A stretch of DNA of 64,000 nucleotides from Streptomyces olindensis (GTDB lineage Bacteria > Actinomycetota > Actinomycetes > Streptomycetales > Streptomycetaceae): NCBI GenBank assembly GCA_000696115.1, contig JJOH01000097.1:1-64000 (forward strand), read 5' to 3'. The position numbers and the translations under genes were made by a program. The notes beneath the pieces were generated by a model. The model saw only the letters and a program-made list of their open reading frames with translations, did not search any database and had not been told where the DNA came from. This document shows, in pieces, positions 1 to 8,813 of this stretch (positions within the stretch are counted from its first letter, which is position 1; each line of letters opens with the position of its first letter).

Positions 1-2151
1 GCCGCCGCTCCCGCCGAGGCACCCGCCGAGGCGTCGCCCGCGCCCGAGCCGGCGGCCCCGGTGCCCCCGGCCCCCGAGGTCGCCGACGTCGCCCCCTCCC
101 CGGCGGATCCGGAAACACCCGCGGACACCGCCCCGGCATCCTCCGAGGACGTCACCGTCGTACTCCCCGCCCCGGCCCCGGAGGAACACGGCGGCCATCC
201 GGTCCAGGGACCGCAGCAGTCCCAGCCGGAACAGCCCGGGGCACCGGAACCCCCGGCGCCCGTCGCCACCGTCCCGGCACCCCGCGACGGCGACGCCGAA
301 CTCGTGCAGAACGCCGACGACCTGGACACCCGGGCCGCCGATCAGGACGACCTGGCGGACCAGGAACACCACCGAGGAGAGAGCGCGGCCGCAGTGGCAG
401 AAGCACGACAGTCCTCCGGCCCCGCCGCCCCCGGCTACGACCCCGCCGAGCGCGAGGCCGTACTGAAGGTCATGCGCGAACGCCGCGACATCCGCAACGG
501 TTTCCGCAGCGACCCCATCCCGCACGAGGTGCTGCTCCGCGTCCTGGAGGCCGCCCACCACGCGCCCTCCGTGGGCCACTCGCAGCCCTGGGACTTCGTC
601 GTCATCCGCTCCGCCGACACCCGGCGGGCCATGCACGAACTGGCCATGCGCCAGCGCGACGCGTACGCGAAGTCCCTCCCCAAGGGCCGGGCCAAGCAGT
701 TCAAGGAACTGAAGATCGAGGCCATCCTCGACACCCCGGTGAACATCGTCGTCACCGCCGACCCGACCCGCGGCGGCCGCCACACCCTCGGCCGCCACAC
801 CCAGCCCCAGATGGCCCCGTACTCGGCCGCCCTGGCCGTGGAGAACCTCTGGCTCGCCGCGCGCGCCGAAGGACTCGGCGTCGGCTGGGTCAGCTTCTTC
901 GACGAGCGCGAGATGGTCCGCGCCCTGGGCCTGCCCGAGCACCTCGAAGTCATCGCCTACCTGTGCGTCGGTTACGTCGACGAGTTCCCGGACGAGCCCG
1001 AGCTGCTGCAGGCGGGCTGGTCGAAGCGCCGCCCGCTGTCCTGGGTCGTGCACGAGGAGACGTACGGCCGCCGCGCCCTTCCCGGAGAGGAACCGCACGA
1101 CCTGCTCGCCGAGACCGTGGCGCAGATCCGCCCGCTGGACGCCAAGGCGCTCGGCGAGGCGTGGGAGCGCCAGAAGCGCATGACCAAGCCGGCAGGTGCC
1201 CTGGGCATGCTGGAGATCATCTCCGCCCAGCTGTCGGGCCTGTCCCGCCAGTGCCCGCCGCCCATCCCGGAGCCCGCCGCCGTCGCGATCTTCGCCGGCG
1301 ACCACGGCGTGCACGCGCAGGGGGTCACCCCCTGGCCGCAGGAGGTCACGGCCCAGATGGTGGCCAACTTCCTCGGCGGCGGCGCCGTCTGCAACGCCTT
1401 CGCCACCCAGGTCGGCGCCGAGGTCTGCATCGTCGACGTGGGCGTCGCCGCCGACCTCCCGGCCACGCCGGGCCTGCTGCCCCGCAAGATCCGGGGCGGC
1501 ACGTCCGACATGACGACCGGCCCCGCGATGACCCGCGAGGAGGCCAAGCAGGCCATCGAGGTCGGCATCGACACCGCCCGCGACCTGGTCGCCGCCGGCA
1601 ACAAGGCCCTGCTCACCGGTGAGATGGGCATCGGGAACACGACCGCGTCCGCCGCGCTGATCTCCGTCTTCACGGGAGCGGACCCGGCCGAGGTCACGGG
1701 CCGGGGCACGGGCATCAACGACGAGACCCTCGCCCGCAAGACCGAGGTCGTCCGCCGTGCCCTGGAACTCCACCAGCCGGACCCCGCCGACCCGATCGGC
1801 GTGCTCGCCGCGATCGGCGGCTTCGAACACGCCGCCATCGTCGGCCTCCTCCTCGGCGGCGCGTCCCTGCGCACGCCCGTCATTCTGGACGGCGTCAGCG
1901 CCGGCGCCGCCGCCCTGGTCGCCCGCGCGATCGCTCCGGAGGTCCTGGCCGCGTGCATCGCGGGCCACCGCAGCGCGGAGCCGGGCCACGTGGCGGCCCT
2001 CAACAAGCTGGGCCTGCGCCCCCTGGTCGACCTCGACCTCCGCCTGGGCGAGGGCACGGGCGCCCTCCTTGCCCTTCCGCTGGTCCAGAGCACGGCGCGG
2101 GCGATGCACGAGGTGGCGACGTTCGACTCGGCGGGCGTGACCGAGAAGTAG
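1..2151 (+). CDS. cobT: BluB-CobT fusion (lower-ligand synthesis and activation for cobalamin), 5' end outside window
   Basis: The frame is open from the first base, so the start lies upstream. Bases 1-440 encode a Pro/Ala/Glu-rich low-complexity linker. Bases about 445-1060 encode a BluB-type flavin nitroreductase fold (RRDIRNGF, then HHAPSVGHSQPWDF), the enzyme that fragments FMNH2 to 5,6-dimethylbenzimidazole. Bases about 1110-2140 encode CobT, which transfers phosphoribose from nicotinate mononucleotide to that base. CobT landmarks are FAGDHGV, GEMGIGNTT and the C-terminal LGEGTGA, whose Glu (codon 2050-2052) matches the catalytic base of the family. Making and activating the lower ligand in one chain is the inferred logic. 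cysG follows after a terminator. What precedes the linker cannot be seen. Confidence 0.93.
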   Translation, partial: AAAPAEAPAEASPAPEPAAPVPPAPEVADVAPSPADPETPADTAPASSEDVTVVLPAPAPEEHGGHPVQGPQQSQPEQPGAPEPPAPVATVPAPRDGDAELVQNADDLDTRAADQDDLADQEHHRGESAAAVAEARQSSGPAAPGYDPAEREAVLKVMRERRDIRNGFRSDPIPHEVLLRVLEAAHHAPSVGHSQPWDFVVIRSADTRRAMHELAMRQRDAYAKSLPKGRAKQFKELKIEAILDTPVNIVVTADPTRGGRHTLGRHTQPQMAPYSAALAVENLWLAARAEGLGVGWVSFFDEREMVRALGLPEHLEVIAYLCVGYVDEFPDEPELLQAGWSKRRPLSWVVHEETYGRRALPGEEPHDLLAETVAQIRPLDAKALGEAWERQKRMTKPAGALGMLEIISAQLSGLSRQCPPPIPEPAAVAIFAGDHGVHAQGVTPWPQEVTAQMVANFLGGGAVCNAFATQVGAEVCIVDVGVAADLPATPGLLPRKIRGGTSDMTTGPAMTREEAKQAIEVGIDTARDLVAAGNKALLTGEMGIGNTTASAALISVFTGADPAEVTGRGTGINDETLARKTEVVRRALELHQPDPADPIGVLAAIGGFEHAAIVGLLLGGASLRTPVILDGVSAGAAALVARAIAPEVLAACIAGHRSAEPGHVAALNKLGLRPLVDLDLRLGEGTGALLALPLVQSTARAMHEVATFDSAGVTEK

Positions 2152-2159
2152 GTGCCGTG

Positions 2160-2202
2160 GTCCGTGGGAGGCCTGCCGCACGGCGGCACGCCTCCCACGG
2201 AC
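2160..2202 (+). terminator. Terminator after cobT
   Basis: A perfect 13-bp inverted repeat (2160-2172 with 2190-2202) encloses a loop that itself forms a 5-bp inner stem (2174-2178 with 2184-2188). There is no T-run, as is usual in Streptomyces. It lies 8 bases after the cobT stop. Confidence 0.8.
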
Positions 2203-2322
2203 CAGCCGCCGGCGGACGGTCCAGGTGCCCAGCTACCGGACCACCCGCGCCGCCATGCCTGCCGCCCATTAAAATCCGCACGTCAGGGCCACCGCACCGC
2301 CGTCACCAGGAGCCGCACCCCC

Positions 2323-3564
2323 ATGGCCGAACACCCCGCCTACCCCGTAGGCCTCCGCCTCACCGGCCGCCGCGTGGTCGTCCTCGGCGGCGGCCAGGTC
2401 GCCCAGCGCCGCCTCCCCGCGCTCATCGCGGCCGGCGCGGACATCCTCCTCGTGTCCCCCGAGGCCACCCCCTCCGTCGAGGCGATGGCGGACGCCGGCG
2501 AGATCACCTGGGAGAAGCGCCCGTACGCGGAAGGCGACCTCGCGGACGCCTGGTACGCCCTGATCGCCACCGGCGACACGGAGGCGAACACCCGGGCCTC
2601 GGCCGAGGCGGAGCGCCACCGCGTCTGGTGCGTCCGCTCCGACGACGCGGACCAGGCGACGGCCTGGACCCCGGCCACCGGCCACAGCGAGGGCGTCACG
2701 ATCGCCGTCCTCACCACCGACGCGCGCGGCCGCGACCCCCGCCACACCGCCGCCATCCGCGACGCGGTCGTCGAGGGCCTGCGCGACGGCACGCTCGTCG
2801 CCCCGCACCACCGCACCCGCACACCCGGTGTCGCCCTGGTCGGCGGCGGCCCCGGCGACCCGGACCTGATCACCGTGCGCGGCCGTCGCCTGCTCGCCGA
2901 GGCCGACGTGGTCATCACCGACCACCTCGGCCCGCGCGACCTCCTCGCCGAACTCCCGCCGAGCGTCGAGGTGATCGACGCGGCGAAACTGCCGTACGGC
3001 CGGTTCATGGCCCAGGAGGCCATCAACGAGGCCCTGATCGAGTACGCGAAGCAGGGCAAGTCGGTCGTACGGCTCAAGGGTGGCGATCCCTTCGTCTACG
3101 GGCGCGGCATGGAGGAGGTCCAGGCGCTGTCCGAGGCCGGCATCCCGTGCACGGTCGTACCCGGCATCTCCAGCTCCATCTCGGTCCCGGGCGCCGCCGG
3201 CATCCCGGTCACCCACCGGGGCGTCGCCCACGAGTTCACGGTGGTCAGCGGCCACATCGCGCCCGACGACGAGCGCTCCCTGGTCGACTGGCCGTCCCTC
3301 GCGAAGCTCACCGGCACGCTGGTGATCCTCATGGGGGTGGCCACGATCGGGAAGGTCGCCGAGACGCTCATCGCGCACGGCAAGTCCCCGGACACACCCG
3401 TCGCCCTGGTCCAGGAAGGCACGACGGCCGGCCAGCGCCGCGTCGACGCGACCCTGGCGACTGTCGCGGAGACCGTGCGGACCGAGGACGTGAAGCCCCC
3501 GGCGGTCATCGTCATCGGCGAGGTCGTGAAGGTCGGCCCCACGGCCACCGCACCCCGCGAGTAA
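2323..3564 (+). CDS. cysG: Siroheme synthase/uroporphyrinogen-III C-methyltransferase (CysG type)
   Basis: A 413-aa two-domain enzyme. The N-terminal part has the NAD-binding motif VVVLGGGQVAQRR (residues 18-30) of precorrin-2 dehydrogenase/sirohydrochlorin ferrochelatase. From about residue 168 follows a SUMT methyltransferase with VGGGPGDPDLITVRG and LKGGDPFVYGRG. It converts uroporphyrinogen III through precorrin-2 towards siroheme, the cofactor of sulfite and nitrite reductases, and shares precorrin-2 with cobalamin synthesis. That fits its place after cobT. The ATG at 2323 is chosen because AGGAG lies at 2308-2312; the open frame extends upstream only through the terminator. At 413 aa it is shorter than enteric CysG (about 457). 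Confidence 0.93.
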   Translation: MAEHPAYPVGLRLTGRRVVVLGGGQVAQRRLPALIAAGADILLVSPEATPSVEAMADAGEITWEKRPYAEGDLADAWYALIATGDTEANTRASAEAERHRVWCVRSDDADQATAWTPATGHSEGVTIAVLTTDARGRDPRHTAAIRDAVVEGLRDGTLVAPHHRTRTPGVALVGGGPGDPDLITVRGRRLLAEADVVITDHLGPRDLLAELPPSVEVIDAAKLPYGRFMAQEAINEALIEYAKQGKSVVRLKGGDPFVYGRGMEEVQALSEAGIPCTVVPGISSSISVPGAAGIPVTHRGVAHEFTVVSGHIAPDDERSLVDWPSLAKLTGTLVILMGVATIGKVAETLIAHGKSPDTPVALVQEGTTAGQRRVDATLATVAETVRTEDVKPPAVIVIGEVVKVGPTATAPRE

Positions 3565-3628
3565 CCCCGGGTAACACAACCCGTTCCGAGCCGTTGGCAC
3601 CGCACCCAGGACAAGGCAGTATCACCCT

Positions 3629-4447
3629 GTGGCCGATCTCATCACCGTCGAGGATCCCGACGACCCCCGTCTGCGCGACTACACCGGCCTGACCGACGTG
3701 GAGCTGCGCCGCAAGCGCGAACCCGCCGAGGGCCTGTTCATCGCCGAGGGCGAGAAGGTCATCAGGAGGGCGAAGGAAGCGGGTTACGAGATGCGGTCCA
3801 TGCTGCTCTCGGCCAAGTGGGTCGACGTCATGCGCGACGTCATCGACGAACTCCCGGCGCCCGTCTACGCGGTCAGCCCCGAGCTCGCCGAGCAGGTCAC
3901 CGGCTACCACGTGCACCGCGGCGCGCTCGCCTCCATGCAGCGCAAGCCCCTGCCCACGGCCGCCGACCTCCTCCGGAGCGCCCGCCGCGTCGTCATCATG
4001 GAGTCGGTCAACGACCACACCAACATCGGCGCGATCTTCCGCTCGGCCGCCGCCCTCGGCATGGACGCGGTCCTGCTCTCCCCGGACTGCGCGGACCCCC
4101 TCTACCGCCGCAGCGTGAAGGTCTCCATGGGTGCGGTCTTCTCCGTGCCGTACGCCCGCCTCGACACCTGGCCCAAGGGCCTGGAGTCGGTCCGCGAGGC
4201 GGGCTTCACCCTCCTCGCCCTCACTCCGGACGAGAAGGCCCGGCCCCTCGACGAGGCCGCCCCGCACACCATGGACCGCGTGGCGCTCATGCTCGGCGCC
4301 GAGGGCGACGGCCTGTCCACCCAGGCCCTGGTCGCCGCCGACGAGTGGGTCCGCATCCCCATGTCCCACGGCGTCGACTCCCTCAACGTGGGCGCGGCGG
4401 CCGCCGTGGCCTTCTACGCCGTGGCCACCGGCCGCCCCCAGGGCTAG
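3629..4447 (+). CDS. SpoU/TrmH-family RNA 2'-O-methyltransferase
   Basis: A 272-aa protein with an N-terminal substrate-binding domain (GLFIAEGEKVIRRA) and a C-terminal SPOUT catalytic domain. The three SPOUT motifs are visible: NDHTNIGAIFRSAAALG (motif 1), LMLGAEGDGLS (motif 2) and IPMSHGVDSLNVGAAAAVA (motif 3), which form the knotted SAM site. The family methylates ribose 2'-OH in tRNA or rRNA; the target here cannot be told from sequence, and some relatives act as resistance methylases. The GTG at 3629 is the most upstream start that keeps the domain and lies 64 bases after cysG. A Nudix gene follows after 8 bases. Confidence 0.88.
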   Translation: MADLITVEDPDDPRLRDYTGLTDVELRRKREPAEGLFIAEGEKVIRRAKEAGYEMRSMLLSAKWVDVMRDVIDELPAPVYAVSPELAEQVTGYHVHRGALASMQRKPLPTAADLLRSARRVVIMESVNDHTNIGAIFRSAAALGMDAVLLSPDCADPLYRRSVKVSMGAVFSVPYARLDTWPKGLESVREAGFTLLALTPDEKARPLDEAAPHTMDRVALMLGAEGDGLSTQALVAADEWVRIPMSHGVDSLNVGAAAAVAFYAVATGRPQG

Positions 4448-4455
4448 GGCCGTCC

Positions 4456-4848
4456 GTGGAACAGCGCGAGGCGATCGTCGCCGTACTGCTGCGCGGGGAG
4501 CGGGTGCTCGCGGTCCGGCGCGGCCCGGCCGTCGCACGCCCCGGCTTCTGGCAGCCGCTCAGCGGCAAGGTCGAACCGGGGGAGACGCAGGAGCAGGCCG
4601 TCGCCCGCGAGGTGCGCGAGGAGGTCGGCCTCACCGTCGTGCCGCTGGCCAAGGTGTGGGAGTCGGAGACCGACGACCGGCGCTTCCGCCTCCACTGGTG
4701 GACCGCCCGCGCGGACACCGGCGAGGTGGTCCCCGACCCGGCCGAGGTCGCCGAGGCCCGCTGGGTCACGCCGGAGGAGTTCCTCGCCCTGGACCCGGTC
4801 TTCGAGGGAGACCGCGCGTTCTTCGAGCGGATCCTGCCGGGACTCTGA
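4456..4848 (+). CDS. Nudix hydrolase
   Basis: A 130-aa single-domain protein with a complete Nudix box: GKVEPGE, seven residues, then REVREEVGL, which fits GX5EX7REUXEEXGU. FWQPLSGKVEPGE and the compact size suggest a MutT-like nucleotide or small-metabolite pyrophosphohydrolase; the substrate is unknown. The GTG at 4456 lies 8 bases after the methyltransferase stop, so the two are probably co-transcribed. The frame is open far upstream, but that part is antisense-like noise within the methyltransferase. Confidence 0.85.
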   Translation: MEQREAIVAVLLRGERVLAVRRGPAVARPGFWQPLSGKVEPGETQEQAVAREVREEVGLTVVPLAKVWESETDDRRFRLHWWTARADTGEVVPDPAEVAEARWVTPEEFLALDPVFEGDRAFFERILPGL

Positions 4849-4873
4849 CGCCCCGTTGACCTGCGGTGCCGCC

Positions 4874-6307
4874 CTACGGCTGGTAGTCCCGCGGTGTCTG
4901 GTCCCGCTGCACGTGCTCCTGGCGTACGCCGGCTCCGTCACCGCCGAGCCCGCGCGCCGGGCCCTGGCAGCCCTGCACCAGCGCGATGCCGACCGCCACC
5001 AGCAGCGTGACCACGACGAACACGAACAGCCGCTGCCGCAGCAGCCGCGGATTGGCGGGCCGCAGCCCGGTCCCCGTGTTCCGGGACGGGGAACGCCCGG
5101 TACCGCTGTGCGGCGCCGGACGGCTGCCGCTGCCCGACCGCGTCCCGTTGCGCCCGGTGGGCGTGGGCCGGGACCCGGAACCTCCGGTGCGTGACGGGGT
5201 GCCGCCGCGCGGAGTGCCGCGGCCACCCGCCGGAGCAGCGCCGCGGGGCGCTCGACCCACCGGGTCGGCCGTGCCCTGCGCACCGGTCCTGCGCCGGGGC
5301 TGCCCGCCGTCCTCCGCCGGCGAGGACCCCCGCGGCGGGGGAGTCCCGCGGCCCCGCTGCGCTCCGGAAGCCCCCACGCCCTGCTGCCCCTGCGGACGCC
5401 GGGTGCGCTCGGGATAGGTGCCGGTGGGCCGGTCGGCCTCGCCGCCGCGCGGCGTGGGCGGACGCACACCGGCGAGGTCCTGGGACTCGCGCGCCGCGAT
5501 CTCCTTCAGCCGCATGGAGAGTTGGAGCGTGCTGGGCCGCTCCTCGGGGTCCTTCGCGAGGCAGGCCCGGACGAGCGGGGCCAGCGCGTCGGGTACGCCG
5601 TGCAGCTGCGGTTCCTCGTGCACGACCCGGTACAGCATCACCTCGGAACTGCCGTGCCCGAAGGGCGAGTCGCCCATCGAGGCGTAGGCGAGCGTGGCGC
5701 CCAGCGAGAAGACGTCCGTGGCCGGTGTGACGGCCGCCCCGCGCACCTGCTCCGGTGCGAGGAAGCCGGGCGAGCCGACCGCCGTGCCGACATGGGTCAG
5801 CGTCGATGCGCCGGTCGCCCAGGCGATGCCGAAGTCGATGATCCGCGGCCCCTTCGGGGACAGCAGGATGTTGGACGGCTTCAGGTCCCGGTGCACCACC
5901 CCGGCCTCGTGCACGGCGACCAGTCCCTCCGACAGGGCGGCACCGACGGCGGCGACATCGGCCGCGCCGAGCGGTCCCTCGGCGGCGACCTTGTCGTGCA
6001 GGGAGGGGCCGGGGACGTACTGCGTCGCGAACCAGGGCCGGTCCGCGTCGAGGTCGGCCGCCACGAGCCGTGCCGTGCACCCACCGCGGATCCGTCGTGC
6101 CGCCGAGACCTCACGGGCGAAGCGCGAGCGGAACTCCTGGTCCTCCGCCAGGTCGGGTCGGATGACCTTGAGCGCGACCCGCTGCCCCTTCTTGTCGGAG
6201 CCGAGGTAGACCACGCCCATCCCGCCCGCGCCGAGCCGTCTGTGAAGCCTGAACGAGCCGACGACGCGCGGGTCCTCGCGCCTCAGGCGCATCATCGCCA
6301 TGTTCAT
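4874..6307 (-). CDS. Membrane-anchored eukaryotic-type Ser/Thr protein kinase
   Basis: A 477-aa protein. The kinase domain spans about residues 19-275: glycine loop LGAGGMGVVY, ATP-anchoring Lys47 in VALKVI, catalytic HRDLKPSN (HRD 139-141), metal-binding DFG 158-160, APE 184-186. All catalytic residues are present, so it should be active. A long Pro/Gly/Ser/Arg-rich linker follows, then one membrane helix near the C-terminus (about 427-446) and a short tail; there is no PASTA or other recognised sensor domain. The kinase faces the cytoplasm. The start is one of two ATGs close together (6307 or 6301). It converges with the Nudix gene and diverges from the gene at 6503. Confidence 0.9.
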   Translation of the reverse strand: MNMAMMRLRREDPRVVGSFRLHRRLGAGGMGVVYLGSDKKGQRVALKVIRPDLAEDQEFRSRFAREVSAARRIRGGCTARLVAADLDADRPWFATQYVPGPSLHDKVAAEGPLGAADVAAVGAALSEGLVAVHEAGVVHRDLKPSNILLSPKGPRIIDFGIAWATGASTLTHVGTAVGSPGFLAPEQVRGAAVTPATDVFSLGATLAYASMGDSPFGHGSSEVMLYRVVHEEPQLHGVPDALAPLVRACLAKDPEERPSTLQLSMRLKEIAARESQDLAGVRPPTPRGGEADRPTGTYPERTRRPQGQQGVGASGAQRGRGTPPPRGSSPAEDGGQPRRRTGAQGTADPVGRAPRGAAPAGGRGTPRGGTPSRTGGSGSRPTPTGRNGTRSGSGSRPAPHSGTGRSPSRNTGTGLRPANPRLLRQRLFVFVVVTLLVAVGIALVQGCQGPARGLGGDGAGVRQEHVQRDQTPRDYQP

Positions 6308-6502
6308 CCCCGCTGCCCGGTCCTGTGACGAGCCACAGCTTACGTTTCCACGGCCGCCCGCGCGCAGAGGCCGCGCCCTCTCGGAGCGACGGATTGTCAG
6401 TGGTGGGTGCGAGACTTGAAAGGTGGTCAGGGAGGGCGCGCGGAGGCGGACTTCGCGCCGTTGGTGATCCCAACCACCCGTCGCAGAAGGGGGATTGGTC
6501 CT

Positions 6503-6774
6503 GTGAAGGGTGATCGCGTGGAGATAGTCGTGGACGCCGGGGACACGACGCGCACGTACGAGGTGGTGGCGAGCCGGGCCGGACGCAGGGTGGAGACGGC
6601 GGTGCGCCGAGGTGTCGTGGAAGTGAGCGAAGTCACGCGGTGGGGGTCCCCCCACGCCCTTCAGGCAGTGGGGGAGGGACATTCGTACGTACGGCACGGT
6701 TCATGGCGAACCGGGTGCTGGCGCTCGTGGAACAGCCGGTTCCGCGGGAGGAGAGCTCGGAGAAAGCGGGATGA
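6503..6774 (+). pseudogene. Small conserved-type gene split by a 38-bp palindromic insertion
   Basis: From the GTG at 6503 (AAGGGGG upstream) the frame reads KGDRVEIVVDAGDTTRTYEV to EVSEVTR with typical high-GC codon use. At 6641-6678 a 38-bp palindrome interrupts it. After it the same frame loses Streptomyces codon bias (TGG, AGA, TCA codons). The +2 frame becomes well biased and reads TFVRTARFMANRVLALVEQP and on to a TGA at 6772. Removing exactly 38 bases joins the two halves into one protein of about 77 aa. The uninterrupted function is unknown. The interrupted gene could instead yield a longer chimera ending near 6847, but its tail looks non-coding. Confidence 0.72.
6641..6678. repeat. 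38-bp REP/MITE-like palindrome
   Basis: It begins TGGGGGTCCCCCCACGCC, has a short CTTCA loop, and ends GGCAGTGGGGGAGGG. The arms pair as a G/C-rich hairpin. Its form resembles short palindromic elements scattered through Streptomyces genomes (general knowledge). Its length is 2 mod 3, so it frameshifts the gene it sits in. No second copy was seen in this window. Confidence 0.7.
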
Positions 6775-7008
6775 TCCGGGCGTCCCGTCGGGGAAGACCC
6801 TGAGACCGGGACCGGCGTCTCCACCCAGGGGAGTACATCGCAGGTGACGGCTCATCCTCGGGGAGGCCCGGCAATCGGTACGAGGGCATGACGCCGGGGA
6901 GGGGCCGGACGCCTAGATTTGAGGTCAAGCGGCGGGTGCAGCACTCGTCCCCCGAGGTCAGACGCCCGCCGCTGCCAACGACAACTGAGAACGGTCAGGA
7001 GAGGGACC

Positions 7009-7218
7009 ATGGCCCACACGGCACCGCGGACGCTGATCCGCGAGGAGGGACGCAAGGTGTACGCCGCCGCGTTCCGCCGCCGCCGTCAGGGCCGTCGCCA
7101 CCCCGTGGTGGCGACGCTGATGGCCCTTCCCCTGGCGGTCCTGCTCCTCGTCGTCTTCGACGGCTGGGAGACAGTGGCCACACAGGCGTCGTCCGTGGGC
7201 GAGATGCTGGGGCGCTGA
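7009..7218 (+). CDS. Small single-pass membrane protein, unknown function
   Basis: A 69-aa protein with a basic N-terminal half (FRRRRQGRRHP) followed by one hydrophobic helix (VATLMALPLAVLLLVVFDGW). AGGAG at 6997-7001 places the ATG at 7009. No family is recognised. It stands alone: the 234 bases before it hold nothing else convincing and a strong terminator follows. Codon use is typical of the host. Confidence 0.75.
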   Translation: MAHTAPRTLIREEGRKVYAAAFRRRRQGRRHPVVATLMALPLAVLLLVVFDGWETVATQASSVGEMLGR

Positions 7219-7305
7219 GCGGCGACCCCAGGCCCGGAAGAGCGGTCCGGGCGGGGACATCCACCCATGAAACCCCGTGGGGACGGGGGTGCGGCGGACG
7301 GCACA

Positions 7306-7345
7306 AATGCCGGCGCAGCTGGGGAGCTGCGCCGGCATTGCTTTT
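7306..7345 (+). terminator. Rho-independent terminator
   Basis: A perfect 15-bp stem (7306-7320 with 7325-7339) with a GGGG loop, followed by GCTTTT. It is the most canonical terminator in the window and closes the unit of the small membrane protein. Confidence 0.92.
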
Positions 7346-7480
7346 GCGTGAAGAGCCCGGGCGAGGCACCGGGTGCCCCGGGCGGCGGACCCACCCGACC
7401 CCGACGCAGGCGCCGCCCCCGCGCACCCGAAACCCAGGCACCCGAAACCCACGCACCCGCTCCGGGCGTACCCTCACCCC

Positions 7481-8425
7481 GTGACACCCGCCCCCGACCT
7501 GCTCATACCTGCCCTCACCGCCAGAGCGCGGGCCGCCGCACACGCCGGCTCCTCGTCCTGCCCCTGCGGCGCGGCCACCCTCGCGGACCGCCCCGACGGC
7601 ACCGTCGTACGCCACGGCGACACCGTCGCCAAGGCTCACCCCCCGGGCACCGACCCCACCGAGCTGGCCCGCCGACTCGCCGTCGCCTCCGGCCTCCCCG
7701 GCGTCCTCCTGTCCCCACTCGCCCCGGCCCCCCTCGACCTGCGCGGCCGCCTGGTCACGCTCTGGCCCTACGGCACCCCCGTCGACCCGGACGACCCGGA
7801 CGCCGCGCCCTGGGAAGCCGCCGCCACCCTCCTGGCCCGCCTGCACCGCACCCCCGCCCCCGAGGACCTCCCACCCATGCGCGGCCCCGCCAAGGCCGCC
7901 CAGGCCGTCGCCCGGCTCCGCGCGGCGGCGGCCGCGCACCCCGCCGCCGCCCCCGTCCTGCGCGCCTGGAACGCCCTCCCCGCCTGGGCCCGCGCCGAGA
8001 CGCCCCTGCCCGACGCCACCACCCTCTGCCACGGCGACCTCCACATGGGCCAGCTCGTTCGCCACCCCGCCCCCGCCGGCCCCTGGCTGCTGATCGACGT
8101 GGACGACCTCGGTGTCGGCGTCCCGGCCTGGGACCTCGCCCGCCCCGCGGCCTGGTACGCCTGCGGACTGCTCCCGCCGGACGAGTGGACCCGCTTCCTG
8201 ACCGCCTACCGGGAGGCGGGCGGCCCGGCCGTCCCCGCCGACGGTGACCCCTGGCCCGCTCTCGACACCCCCGCCCGCGCGCTCACCGTGCAGACCGCGG
8301 CCCGGGCTGTCGCCAAGGCGGTCGCGGCAGGCCGGCCGCTGGACGAGGTGGAGCAGGCGGTCGTGGACGCCTGTGACCGAATGGCTACCGTCCCGCCGCA
8401 GTTGGCGCAGGAGCACGCGAAGTAG
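7481..8425 (+). CDS. Aminoglycoside phosphotransferase (APH)-fold kinase
   Basis: A 314-aa protein of the APH/choline kinase superfamily. TLCHGDLHMGQLV (near residue 183) carries the catalytic Asp in the HGDxHxxN-like loop, here with Gln in place of Asn, and LLIDVDDLGVG (near 202) gives the metal-binding Asp. Such proteins phosphorylate small hydroxylated substrates; drug resistance cannot be assumed. An N-terminal CPCG pair (residues about 27-30) is unusual. The GTG at 7481 is preceded at close range by GTACCCT, a possible -10 for a leaderless mRNA. The open frame upstream runs through a 15-bp tandem repeat (about 7428-7457) and is not taken as coding. Confidence 0.8.
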   Translation: MTPAPDLLIPALTARARAAAHAGSSSCPCGAATLADRPDGTVVRHGDTVAKAHPPGTDPTELARRLAVASGLPGVLLSPLAPAPLDLRGRLVTLWPYGTPVDPDDPDAAPWEAAATLLARLHRTPAPEDLPPMRGPAKAAQAVARLRAAAAAHPAAAPVLRAWNALPAWARAETPLPDATTLCHGDLHMGQLVRHPAPAGPWLLIDVDDLGVGVPAWDLARPAAWYACGLLPPDEWTRFLTAYREAGGPAVPADGDPWPALDTPARALTVQTAARAVAKAVAAGRPLDEVEQAVVDACDRMATVPPQLAQEHAK

Positions 8426-8504
8426 GGTGCAACCGACCACAGCGGGACAGAGTCTGTCCTGGCGGGATACGAAGCAGGACCGACCGGCGAGGAGTTGAAC
8501 GACC

Positions 8505-8795
8505 ATGCAGTGTCCGAAGTGCCGTGCGCCGATGCACACCTACAACCGCAACGGCGTCCAGATCGAGCAGTGCAGCGGCTGCCGCGGGATCTTTCTCGAC
8601 TACGGCGAGCTGGAGTCGCTGACCCGCTTGGAGGCCCAGTGGTCCCAGGCGGCCCCTCCGCCCCCACCCGCCCCGCAGGCCTACCCAGCGCCTCCGGCCC
8701 CCGCCTGGGGCGCCCCGCACGGCGGCCACGGCCACCATGGCCACCACGGTCACCACCGGCACAAGAGCTTCGGGCACATGCTGTTCTCGTCCTGA
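8505..8795 (+). CDS. TFIIB-type zinc-ribbon protein with His-rich tail
   Basis: A 96-aa protein. Residues 1-40 form a zinc ribbon with two CxxC pairs (CPKC at 3-6 and CSGC at 23-26) and the following GIFLDYGELESL typical of the zf-TFIIB family. The middle is Pro/Ala-rich and the tail is a run of His/Gly (GGHGHHGHHGHHRH). The ribbon should bind one zinc; the His tail could bind further metal, which is inference. AGGAG lies upstream of the ATG at 8505. The role is unknown. Confidence 0.85.
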   Translation: MQCPKCRAPMHTYNRNGVQIEQCSGCRGIFLDYGELESLTRLEAQWSQAAPPPPPAPQAYPAPPAPAWGAPHGGHGHHGHHGHHRHKSFGHMLFSS

Positions 8796-8813
8796 CCCGC
8801 CCTGACACGACAG

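Noticed and set aside
6407..6847. Reading 6407-6847 as one intact gene
   Set aside because: Codon bias collapses after the palindrome at 6641-6678 while another frame gains it, so the single frame is an artefact of the insertion.
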